Positions 1 through 5,438 of a stretch of 5,438 nucleotides of DNA are shown here, piece after piece. The stretch lies in assembly GCA_030669265.1 (NCBI GenBank), contig DAOVDY010000068.1, forward strand, positions 1 to 5,438, in the 5' to 3' direction. The translations under genes and the position numbers were made by a program. The stretch is from Desulfobacteraceae bacterium. Its GTDB lineage: Bacteria > Desulfobacterota > DSM-4660 > Desulfatiglandales > B25-G16. The notes under the pieces are model-generated. The model was not told the origin of the DNA and searched no databases. It saw nothing but the letters and a program-made list of their open reading frames with translations. Every line of letters begins with the position of its first letter. Position 1 is the stretch's first letter.

Positions 1-13
1 TTGGATTTAGCAT

Positions 14-19
14 TAAACT
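14..19 (+). promoter_or_regulatory. Possible -10 box of the 6S RNA promoter
   Basis: TAAACT matches 4 of 6 bases of the sigma-70 -10 consensus and lies 6 bases before the first base of the closing stem of the 6S RNA at about 26, the usual distance to a start site. The matching -35 box would fall left of the window, so only half of the promoter could be seen. In AT-rich sequence such a hexamer is common, so this rests mainly on position. Confidence 0.25.
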
Positions 20-25
20 AAATTA

Positions 26-207
26 TTCCCCTGCTATGTTCGTGATTGGCGGAAGATTTTTGAGCTAACACTGATGTAAAAGGGAGTTCCCGCTTGCCCT
101 TGTGTGTCCTTTTAGATGGTGAAAAAGACCTAATGGGGTAACGGAATGCCCACCTGCGTGAGCTTAGGTTCAAAAAGACCTGCTGACACGGCATTGCAGC
201 GGGGGAA
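26..207 (+). ncRNA. ssrS: 6S RNA, regulator of RNA polymerase holoenzyme
   Basis: 6S RNA mimics an open promoter, binds the housekeeping RNA polymerase holoenzyme and dampens transcription in stationary phase. Hand folding gives the family's rod. The ends pair (26-31 with 202-207, TTCCCC/GGGGAA; 32-34 with 196-198; 36-38 with 192-194). The closing stem continues with TTTTTGA at 57-63 against TCAAAAA at 170-176 and CTAA at 65-68 against TTAG at 164-167. An open bubble follows, 69-81 facing 152-163. Beyond it, 82-90 pairs with 143-151 (one mismatch), 95-100 with 135-140, and a tip hairpin forms from 106-113 and 122-129. The GCTATGTTCG-like 5' start and the GGCATTGCAGCGGGG 3' end resemble proteobacterial 6S RNAs. 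The position upstream of rny also fits Desulfobacterota gene order as I recall it. The exact ends are estimated to within a few bases. I see no terminator directly after the 3' end. Confidence 0.87.
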
Positions 208-497
208 AATAAAAAGAGTGGATTGATAGGTCTAGGGTGAGGAATGAATTACCACTTGACTTTATAATAGCATAGGTAAAGAGATTACAATCGTTGGCAG
301 AAATTGAGTAAAAATAAATTTAGATATACAAGAAACAAACTTTATACAGGATATTTTATTCGCAAATTTCTATATTTTTTAAGAGTACCAATTAGCACTT
401 TGTGTTAAAAAGTTTTTCTTAGCATCCATTATCTATCATTCCGCTAAACCTCTATCAACCCCCTCTTTTTGCCTTAAGAAAAATCTTAAAAAATAAA
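208..497. other. AT-rich non-coding spacer between 6S RNA and rny
   Basis: No open reading frame with a ribosome binding site and no recognisable RNA family is visible here. A perfect TATAAT stands at 263-268 but has no -35 box at the right distance. TTGGCA at 294-299 with TAAATT at 315-320 has a spacer of only 15 bases. A 6-bp AT-rich stem (TTAAGA 474-479, TCTTAA 484-489) lies just before the rny ribosome binding site. In gammaproteobacteria, and in some deltaproteobacteria as I recall, ygfA (5-formyltetrahydrofolate cyclo-ligase) follows the 6S RNA. It is absent here. The rny promoter probably lies in this stretch, but I cannot place it. Confidence 0.6.
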
Positions 498-506
498 AGG
501 CGGTGA
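498..506 (+). promoter_or_regulatory. Ribosome binding site of rny
   Basis: AGGCGGTGA includes GGTGA at 502-506, complementary to the 16S rRNA tail, and ends 7 bases before the ATG at 514. An ATG at 506-508 lies inside it but is out of frame with the gene, so the start at 514 is well supported. Confidence 0.75.
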
Positions 507-513
507 TGAATAT

Positions 514-2076
514 ATGTTAGTTACCCCGTTAGTTATTGTTGCATTAGTAGCAATTATAGCAGGAACGGCTATAGGTATAATTGTCCGAAAAAAGATCCTA
601 GAGAATAAGCTTGATTCTGCGGAAGACTATTCGAGAAAGCTTATCCTAGAAGCTAGCAAGCAGGCAGAAACAATCAGAAAAGAAGCCCAGCTACAGGCAA
701 AAGACAAGCTTTATCAGATGAAACTTGATTTTGAGGATGAAACAAAGACAAGAAAAAAGGAGCTGCAGAACCAGGAAAGAAGATTGTTCCAAAAAGAGGA
801 AACCTTAGACAAGAGAATAGAACAGCTCGAGCAACGAGAGGGACTAATTGCCAAAAAAGAAGCGGTCTTGGCGAATAGGGACAATGATTTGAAAAAGAAG
901 GAGGGAGAATTCGATAGCCTGATTGAAGAAGAGAGGCAGAAATTAGAGAGAATTGCCGGCATTTCAGTAACAGAGGCAAAAGAGATGCTCGTTTCTTCTA
1001 TGGAATCAGAGGCACGCCATGAGGCTTCCAAGCTCATAAAAAAAATAGAAACTGAGACAAGAGAGATCTCAAATAGAAAGTCGCAGGAGATTTTGGCCTT
1101 GGCCATTAAGAGATATGCTGGTGATTATGTGGCTGAAGAGAGTGTGTCTGTGGTTAATTTACCAAATGATGAGATGAAAGGAAGGATTATCGGGAGAGAA
1201 GGAAGGAACATTAGAGCGTTAGAGGCAGCTACCGGAATAGATCTTATAATTGATGATACACCTGAAGCTGTCGTACTGTCAGGGTTTAATCCGATTAGGA
1301 GAGAGGTTGCTAAGGTGGCCTTGGAGAGGCTCATTGAAGATGGGAGGATTCATCCAGCAAGGATTGAGGAGATTGTAGAAAGAGTGAGCCGAGAAATTGA
1401 GACAAAAATCAAAGAGGCTGGAGAGCAGGCTACTTTTGATGTCGGACTTCATGGTATCCATACAGAATTGATTAAATTAATCGGACGATTAAAATATAGA
1501 TCAAGTTATGCTCAAAATGTTTTAGAGCATTCTATGGAAGTTGCCTTCTTGTGCGGCATAATGGCATCGGAGTTAAAGTTAGATGAAAAACAGGCCAAGA
1601 GAATTGGACTTCTCCATGATATCGGAAAAGCAGTAGATCATGAGGTGGAAGGGGCACATGCGCTCATAGGTGCAGATCTGGCCAGGAAATACGGTGAATC
1701 CGAGCAGGTAATTCACGCTATAGCTGCTCACCATGAGGATATTCAGGCCACATCTGTTATGGATGTCCTTCTTCAGGCGGCTGATACCTTATCTGGTGCT
1801 AGACCTGGTGCGAGGAGGGAGATGTACGAGACGTATGTGAAGAGATTGGAGGATATGGAAGAGATAGCCATGTCTTTTAAAGGTGTTAATAAGTCGTATG
1901 CAATCCAGGCGGGCAGAGAGATTAGGATAATAGTAGAGAGTGATAAGGTAGATGATTTTGAATCAACAATGATATGTAGTGAGGTGGCAAAAAAGATAGA
2001 AAAAGGCCTTACCTATCCAGGGCAGATTAAGGTGACAGTAATAAGAGAAACTAGGGCTGTTGAATACGCCAAATAA
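514..2076 (+). CDS. rny: Ribonuclease Y (membrane-anchored endoribonuclease)
   Basis: RNase Y cuts single-stranded mRNA internally and starts mRNA decay from the inner face of the membrane, as known from Bacillus subtilis. The 520 residues match the usual family length and all domains are present in order. An N-terminal membrane helix covers about residues 3-25. A long charged coiled coil runs from about 28 to 195. A KH RNA-binding domain at about 210-275 carries the GxxG loop GREG at 227-230. An HD phosphohydrolase domain at about 335-430 has metal-site residues H339, H368-D369 in LLHDIGK, H406-H407 and D424. The conserved C-terminal region ends in a typical VTVIRETRAVEYAK. The ATG has a good Shine-Dalgarno and directly precedes the membrane helix. 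It sits about 300 bases after the 6S RNA. The phosphodiesterase gene (ymdB type) that often follows rny is absent. No damage or missing catalytic residue is seen. Confidence 0.97.
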   Translation: MLVTPLVIVALVAIIAGTAIGIIVRKKILENKLDSAEDYSRKLILEASKQAETIRKEAQLQAKDKLYQMKLDFEDETKTRKKELQNQERRLFQKEETLDKRIEQLEQREGLIAKKEAVLANRDNDLKKKEGEFDSLIEEERQKLERIAGISVTEAKEMLVSSMESEARHEASKLIKKIETETREISNRKSQEILALAIKRYAGDYVAEESVSVVNLPNDEMKGRIIGREGRNIRALEAATGIDLIIDDTPEAVVLSGFNPIRREVAKVALERLIEDGRIHPARIEEIVERVSREIETKIKEAGEQATFDVGLHGIHTELIKLIGRLKYRSSYAQNVLEHSMEVAFLCGIMASELKLDEKQAKRIGLLHDIGKAVDHEVEGAHALIGADLARKYGESEQVIHAIAAHHEDIQATSVMDVLLQAADTLSGARPGARREMYETYVKRLEDMEEIAMSFKGVNKSYAIQAGREIRIIVESDKVDDFESTMICSEVAKKIEKGLTYPGQIKVTVIRETRAVEYAK

Positions 2077-2123
2077 AATACTAAAAGGCTTGGCTCGCTT
2101 ATTGTTAACTTTGAACAGGCAAG

Positions 2124-2140
2124 ATCAAGATGGCCTTGAT
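2124..2140 (+). terminator. Weak candidate terminator after rny
   Basis: ATCAAG at 2124-2129 pairs perfectly with CTTGAT at 2135-2140 across a 5-base loop. It is followed by ATCTCTTTT, a broken rather than continuous T run. It lies 48 bases after the rny stop, the right place for a transcript end, but the 6-bp stem has little GC and the T tract is poor. The hairpin at 2172-2209 is an alternative. Confidence 0.25.
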
Positions 2141-2171
2141 ATCTCTTTTGCGTATACTAAATAATAGATTA

Positions 2172-2209
2172 CTAACCTCGTAATATCCTACCAGGATTTT
2201 TTAGGTTAG
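2172..2209 (+). terminator. Two-layer hairpin with T run, possible rny terminator
   Basis: An inner hairpin, ATCCT at 2185-2189 with AGGAT at 2193-2197 around the loop ACC, is followed at once by a run of six T (2197-2202, the first T shared with the stem). This is the layout of a short intrinsic terminator. An outer 7-bp perfect stem, CTAACCT at 2172-2178 with AGGTTAG at 2203-2209, encloses both and would bury the T run. The inner stem alone is short for a strong terminator. The arrangement could instead be a folded leader or processing site. Function is inferred from form and position only. Confidence 0.4.
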
Positions 2210-2215
2210 AAGTGA

Positions 2216-2245
2216 TTGACCAGCCTAATTTAATATATCTAAATT
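2216..2245 (+). promoter_or_regulatory. Candidate sigma-70 promoter for the ftsE operon
   Basis: TTGACC at 2216-2221 matches 5 of 6 bases of the -35 consensus and TAAATT at 2240-2245 matches 4 of 6 of the -10, with an 18-base spacer. It would start transcription near 2252 and give a leader of roughly 95 bases containing the hairpin at 2294-2310. It is the best promoter-like pair in the rny-ftsE gap, but the region is AT-rich and the -10 is weak. Confidence 0.35.
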
Positions 2246-2293
2246 TCTACAGCTTATTGAAATTGAAAAGTTTTGAGTCTGTTGCAACATCTT

Positions 2294-2310
2294 CCCGCTG
2301 TTTCAGTGGG
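2294..2310 (+). promoter_or_regulatory. Stable hairpin in the ftsE leader
   Basis: CCCGCTG at 2294-2300 pairs with CAGTGGG at 2304-2310 over a TTT loop, giving seven pairs with one G-U. This is a GC-rich fold in an AT-rich leader. No T run follows, so it is not a terminator. It ends 37 bases before the ftsE ATG, in a leader with no Shine-Dalgarno, so it may shape translation or mRNA stability. Not matched to any known riboswitch or attenuator that I recognise. Confidence 0.4.
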
Positions 2311-2347
2311 TCTGAGAGAAAAACGTTAATTTCTACTTCCTTTTAAA

Positions 2348-2998
2348 ATGATTCAACTATTCCAGGTTTATAAAAGTTTTGGCTCAAAAAACCCTGCTCT
2401 GTTGGATATAAGCCTGACAGTAAAAAAGGGTGAATTCGTTTTTATTACCGGACCGAGTGGCGCAGGAAAGACTACATTGTTAAAGATAATTTTCTGCGCA
2501 GAGCGGCCAACAAGCGGGAACGCACTGGTCGATGGAAGGAATCTTAATAGAATTAAGGATCAGGAGCTTTCATTGTTGCGTCGAAGAATAGGGGTAATCT
2601 TTCAGGATTTTAAGTTGCTTCCAAGGCGCAATGTATTTGAAAATGTAGCCCTCACTCTGGAAATAATAGGTTTTCCTTTATCTATGATACGCAAAAAGGT
2701 GCATCAGACACTTAGGTATCTGAGTTTGGTAAACAAGGAAGGTTATTATCCTCCTCAGCTTTCAGGAGGCGAACAACAGAGAGTTGCTATTGCGAGGGCA
2801 ATAGTCAATGATCCTTTGATTCTCTTAGCTGATGAACCAACTGGAAACCTTGACCCTGATTTAACTATGGAGATAATGGCTCTTTTAAAAGAGATACATA
2901 TCAGGGGCACAACTGTACTTGTGGCAACACATAGCCAGGAGTTGTTAAAGGATACAACCAGAAGAATAGTTACCCTCAATAAGGGCAGAATAGTATAA
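2348..2998 (+). CDS. ftsE: Cell division ATP-binding protein FtsE
   Basis: FtsE is the cytoplasmic ABC ATPase that pairs with FtsX at the division septum and drives activation of cell-wall hydrolases through FtsX. The 216 residues are near the family's usual length of about 220. Visible motifs are Walker A GPSGAGKTT (35-43), Q-loop Q86, signature LSGGEQQR (138-145), Walker B LILLADEP (157-164), D-loop GNLD (166-169) and H-loop H195. The N-terminus MIQLFQVYKSF and the segment FQDFKLLPRRNVFENV (85-100) are typical of FtsE and distinguish it from LolD-type ATPases, as does the ftsX gene next door. ATG 2348 is the first possible start in frame, because a stop codon lies at 2327-2329. The 20 bases before it (TTCTACTTCCTTTTAAA region) contain no Shine-Dalgarno, which is unusual for an operon's first gene. 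The stop TAA directly abuts the ftsX ATG. Confidence 0.96.
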   Translation: MIQLFQVYKSFGSKNPALLDISLTVKKGEFVFITGPSGAGKTTLLKIIFCAERPTSGNALVDGRNLNRIKDQELSLLRRRIGVIFQDFKLLPRRNVFENVALTLEIIGFPLSMIRKKVHQTLRYLSLVNKEGYYPPQLSGGEQQRVAIARAIVNDPLILLADEPTGNLDPDLTMEIMALLKEIHIRGTTVLVATHSQELLKDTTRRIVTLNKGRIV

Positions 2999-3892
2999 AT
3001 GAAAATCACACTGTTTCATTATTTTATTAAGCAGGCTACGGCAAATATTTTTGAGAATCGCTTAGTTCATCTGATAGGTATAGGCACTATGTCCATAGCA
3101 TTCCTTATTTTTTATGCTTTTATTCTTATTTTTGTAAACTTAAATTATTGGACAGAGGAACAGGGAAGCTCGTTGACTATGTCTATTTATTTCAAAGGGG
3201 AGCCAGATAGGGCTGTGATTGAAAAAATAAAAAAAGAATTGTTTCTGTTTCCCGGGGTAACTATTAAAAGATTTATTTCCAAGGATGATGCTATAAAGAG
3301 CCTTAGAAGAAGGCTAGGAGACAAGGCTGGATTGCTTGATGGTTTAAAGCAGAATCCTTTGCCTGCTTCTCTTGAGATTATTCTTTCGAGAGACAAAGGC
3401 GGTGATACCCTCCCTTATCAATTGAAAACGAGACTGGAGAAAATTACTATAGTTGATGAGGTTCAATACAGCCAGGAATGGATAAGAAGGTTTCAGGCTA
3501 TAATGGAGGCAATAAAGATTGTAGGCATAATTTTTGGAGGATTACTTTTTTTAGCAGCTCTTTTTATCATCACAAATACAATAAAATTGACTATCTATTC
3601 TCGAAAGGAAGAAATTGAAATACTCAAACTGGTAGGAGCGACTAATCGCTTTGTGAAGATTCCTTTTATGATTGAAGGATCAATTCAAGGGTTTCTTGGC
3701 GGTGTAGTTGCCTTACTCATTCTCTTTTTAGTGTATATAATAGCCATAGCCAAAATAGACATTAGAATTGGATTTGCCTCTCTTGATATTGTATTTCTTT
3801 CCCCTCAATATATTTTTTTCTTATTGCTTATGAGTGTTGTTATTGGTTTTATTGGGAGCACAATATCGTTGGGTCGGTTTTTTAGGATATGA
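2999..3892 (+). CDS. ftsX: Cell division protein FtsX
   Basis: FtsX is the inner-membrane partner of FtsE. It passes ATP-driven movement to a periplasmic coiled-coil activator of wall hydrolases. The 297 residues show the family topology: a cytoplasmic N-terminus, a first membrane helix at about 23-47, a periplasmic domain at about 48-172, then three helices at about 174-198, 225-252 and 270-292. NPLPASLEI (119-127) in the periplasmic domain is a hallmark, and SRKEEIEILKLVGAT (201-215) followed by an IEGSIQGFLGG stretch (225-235) is the conserved cytoplasmic loop and third helix of FtsX. The ATG follows the ftsE stop with no gap. The only Shine-Dalgarno-like AAGGG, at 2981-2985, is 13 bases away, so translation is probably coupled to ftsE. 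The 3' end overlaps the next gene by 4 bases. Confidence 0.96.
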   Translation: MKITLFHYFIKQATANIFENRLVHLIGIGTMSIAFLIFYAFILIFVNLNYWTEEQGSSLTMSIYFKGEPDRAVIEKIKKELFLFPGVTIKRFISKDDAIKSLRRRLGDKAGLLDGLKQNPLPASLEIILSRDKGGDTLPYQLKTRLEKITIVDEVQYSQEWIRRFQAIMEAIKIVGIIFGGLLFLAALFIITNTIKLTIYSRKEEIEILKLVGATNRFVKIPFMIEGSIQGFLGGVVALLILFLVYIIAIAKIDIRIGFASLDIVFLSPQYIFFLLLMSVVIGFIGSTISLGRFFRI

Positions 3893-5052
3893 ATCAAATA
3901 ATTAAAGGTTTTCTATCACTTTTTTTTATATTATATGCCATCACGTTTCGCTTTTTCTTTATAGATTTCTCAGAGGCAGAAGAGAGATCTTCTGTTGAAA
4001 GCAATCATTCCCAGATTCAGCAGATAGAAAAAGATCTTTTAGAACAGCAGGAAGAGCTGCTCAGTGTTGATATTAAAGAAAAAGGCATCTTGGGAGAGAT
4101 TGAAAGACTTGAAAGAGAGGTGGCTATAAGCAGAAGGTCTTTAAAGGCGCTATCAGGCCGAATAAAAGAGATTTCAGGTGAGATCCAGGGTGGACAACAG
4201 AGAGTTCAAAAACTATATGAGTCTTCCAATGCTGCCAGGGCGTATTTAAAAGAACGATTAGTAGCTTTCTATAAATTTGGGAAGCCTGCATATGTATGGC
4301 TTCTTACGATCTCCGCCACTCTGCAAGAATTTCAAAAGACAGTAACATACATGAAGGCTATTATGGCGCAGGACAGGCAAGTTCTAGATAACTTGGACAG
4401 ACAGAGGAGACAGGTCGAGAAAGAGTTAGGTAGACTCAAGAAAAATGTGGCCAAAGTCGAAGAGTTAAAAAAGGCCAAGAACTCACAAATGGCGCTGCTT
4501 GAAACATATATTGAAAAAAAGGTTTTTTTGTTAATGAAGACACATAGGGAGAAGGAATTTTATGCAAAAGCGGTTAAAGAATTGAAAGAGGCAACGCGAG
4601 CTTTAAGTGAGACCATGATGCATTTAGAGACTAAAGAAAATGAAAGAACACTACCGCAACGTTTTGCTACAATGAAAGGAAAATTGACCTTCCCGGTAAA
4701 AGGAAAAATATTAAGAGATATCAAACAATTTGGATCCAATCCATTTATGCATAGAAAGGGAATATATATCAAAGGTTCTCCAGGGGAGGCGGTTAGATCG
4801 GTTTTTCCTGGCAGGATAGACTATTCCGGATGGTTTAAAGGATATGGACAGTTGGTGATTATTGACCATGGATGCCATTATTTTACTGTCTTCGCGCACC
4901 TTGAGGAAAGAGTTAAGGAAAAGGGAGAGATGGTTTCAGAAGGGGAAGTTGTTGGTTTGGTGGGAGATCCTGGTTGGCAGGTAGGGCCAGGAGTATATTT
5001 TGAAATAAGAAAAGGAGGAAATCATCTTGACCCAAAAAGATGGCTTAAATAG
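3889..5052 (+). CDS. envC: EnvC-like murein hydrolase activator (degenerate LytM/M23 domain)
   Basis: The likely role is the periplasmic activator of cell-wall amidases that docks on FtsX, as EnvC does in E. coli. The 387 residues begin with a hydrophobic export signal (about 1-27, phenylalanine-rich) with a plausible cleavage after SEA at residue 30. A charged coiled coil runs from about 36 to 250, interrupted by a less charged part at about 125-155. A LytM (M23 peptidase-type) domain spans about 265-387. Its fold motifs are kept: GYG at 318-320, DHG at 326-328, AHL at 336-338, YFEIR at 370-374, DPKRWLK at the end. The metal-site positions are changed: HxGxD reads R289-K-G-I-Y293 and HLH reads G368-V-Y370. 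It therefore should not be a peptidase, just like E. coli EnvC (RWKGMV, SLYFE). ATG 3889 overlaps the ftsX stop as ATGA, which supports coupled translation and a shared job. The symbol is by domain and context; orthology to E. coli EnvC is inferred. Confidence 0.88.
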   Translation: MNQIIKGFLSLFFILYAITFRFFFIDFSEAEERSSVESNHSQIQQIEKDLLEQQEELLSVDIKEKGILGEIERLEREVAISRRSLKALSGRIKEISGEIQGGQQRVQKLYESSNAARAYLKERLVAFYKFGKPAYVWLLTISATLQEFQKTVTYMKAIMAQDRQVLDNLDRQRRQVEKELGRLKKNVAKVEELKKAKNSQMALLETYIEKKVFLLMKTHREKEFYAKAVKELKEATRALSETMMHLETKENERTLPQRFATMKGKLTFPVKGKILRDIKQFGSNPFMHRKGIYIKGSPGEAVRSVFPGRIDYSGWFKGYGQLVIIDHGCHYFTVFAHLEERVKEKGEMVSEGEVVGLVGDPGWQVGPGVYFEIRKGGNHLDPKRWLK

Positions 5053-5091
5053 GATACAATGTATCTAAGAAGAGAAATATATTTCTAAAAA

Positions 5092-5096
5092 AGGAG
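5092..5096 (+). promoter_or_regulatory. Ribosome binding site of ctpA
   Basis: AGGAG, 7 bases before the ATG at 5104, is the strongest Shine-Dalgarno in the operon. It suggests the fourth gene is loaded independently by ribosomes, unlike ftsX and the EnvC-like gene, which seem to rely on coupling. Confidence 0.8.
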
Positions 5097-5103
5097 AAAG
5101 GGG

Positions 5104-5438
5104 ATGTTAAAAACAGGACATAACCGTTTTTGTTACAGAACAATTATTTTTGTTGTTTTCATATTGGTGTGTTTAATCAACAATGGTGATCAAGATATTT
5201 CGGCTGGTACAAAAGAGGTATATAAGAATATAGAGGTGCTGAGTGAAGTTTTACATAAGATAGAAAGAAACTATGTTGAAGATGTAGATACACAGGATGT
5301 TCTATATGGGGCTATAAAGGGTATGGTGAGGACTTTGGATCCTCACTCCTTTTTTATGAGCCCAGAAGAATACAAGGAATTAATGGTAGAGACAAAAGGA
5401 AAATTTTCTGGGGTAGGGATTGAGATAACCATCAGAAA
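5104..5438 (+). CDS. ctpA: C-terminal processing peptidase CtpA, S41 family (5' part)
   Basis: S41 tail-specific proteases cut periplasmic proteins near their C-termini with a Ser-Lys dyad, and in several bacteria they control the level of cell-wall hydrolases. The first 111 codons lie in the window and the gene runs off the right edge. A positively charged start and hydrophobic stretch (about 13-26) form an export signal, with a possible cleavage after A34. The N-terminal S41 region follows: LSEVLHKIERNYVEDVD (46-62), GAIKGMVRTLDPHSFFMSP (69-87) and EEYKEL are near-consensus for CtpA. GKFSGVGIEI (99-108) opens the PDZ domain. The catalytic Ser and Lys would lie beyond the window, so activity cannot be judged. 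It lies 51 bases after the EnvC-like gene with no terminator between, so it is probably in the same operon. Start chosen by the AGGAG at the proper distance and the signal sequence. Confidence 0.94.
   Translation, partial: MLKTGHNRFCYRTIIFVVFILVCLINNGDQDISAGTKEVYKNIEVLSEVLHKIERNYVEDVDTQDVLYGAIKGMVRTLDPHSFFMSPEEYKELMVETKGKFSGVGIEITIR

Noticed and set aside
1..21. In-frame tail LDLALN followed by TAA, possibly the end of zapA, which often precedes 6S RNA
   Set aside because: Six codons are too few to identify a protein, and the stop overlaps the putative 6S promoter. Only the sequence left of the window could confirm it.
256..268. TTGACT and TATAAT elements close together in the 6S-rny spacer
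   Set aside because: They are separated by one base, so they cannot serve one promoter, and neither has a partner at about 17 bases.
674..1461. Several minus-strand open frames within rny
   Set aside because: They are antisense shadows of a clear coding gene, with serine/phenylalanine-rich composition and no ribosome binding sites.
2130..2183. 17-codon reading frame (MALISLLRILNNRLLTS) in the rny-ftsE gap, ending inside the nested hairpin
   Set aside because: No ribosome binding site at a proper distance and no recognisable sequence. Frames of this length are expected by chance.
316..2246. 13-base inverted match (316-328 against 2234-2246) flanking rny, which could suggest a mobile unit
   Set aside because: The match is AT-rich, does not extend, and has no transposase or target duplication. 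A match of this length is near chance expectation.
2304..2317. CTGAGAG-like string near the ftsE leader hairpin, reminiscent of the TPP riboswitch core
   Set aside because: The other conserved TPP elements and stems are missing, and the downstream genes have no link to thiamine.
5073..5086. 14-base perfect palindrome AGAAATATATTTCT before the ctpA ribosome binding site
   Set aside because: It is made almost wholly of A and T, and palindromes of this size are expected about once by chance in AT-rich sequence of this length.

Overview
The window is an AT-rich piece of bacterial chromosome. It carries one structured RNA gene and five protein genes, all on the + strand, and I see no mobile element, CRISPR array, tRNA or rRNA. 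The best guess for the source is a Desulfobacterota-type (former Deltaproteobacteria) or related Gram-negative lineage. Two things point there: a 6S RNA upstream of the RNase Y gene, and the run ftsE-ftsX-envC-like-ctpA, which I recall from genomes such as Geobacter. This is inference from gene order, not from a phylogenetic search.

Region 1 (1-513): a 6S RNA occupies about 26-207. It can be folded by hand into the expected rod with a closing stem, a central bubble and a terminal stem. About 300 bases of AT-rich non-coding DNA follow, in which I see no gene and no convincing promoter, ending in a good ribosome binding site for rny.

Region 2 (514-2076): a complete, canonical rny (RNase Y) of 520 codons with a membrane anchor, long coiled coil, KH domain and HD domain. 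A 271-base gap follows with two candidate hairpins, a possible promoter and a strong leader hairpin.

Region 3 (2348-5438): a tightly packed cell-division and envelope operon. ftsE (ABC ATPase) abuts ftsX (membrane partner) with no gap. ftsX overlaps an EnvC-like gene by 4 bases (ATGA). After 51 bases comes ctpA (S41 C-terminal processing protease), cut off by the window edge. FtsE and FtsX form a membrane complex that transmits ATPase cycles across the inner membrane. The EnvC-like protein has a coiled coil and a degenerate LytM domain and is the expected periplasmic partner that switches on cell-wall amidases at the septum. CtpA is a periplasmic protease and may adjust the level of such wall factors.

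I do not see a previously undescribed system here. The points most worth a second look are the substituted zinc site of the LytM domain, the ftsE start without a Shine-Dalgarno sequence behind a stable hairpin, the layered hairpin after rny, and the two neighbourhood arrangements (6S-rny without ygfA, and ftsEX with its activator and a protease).
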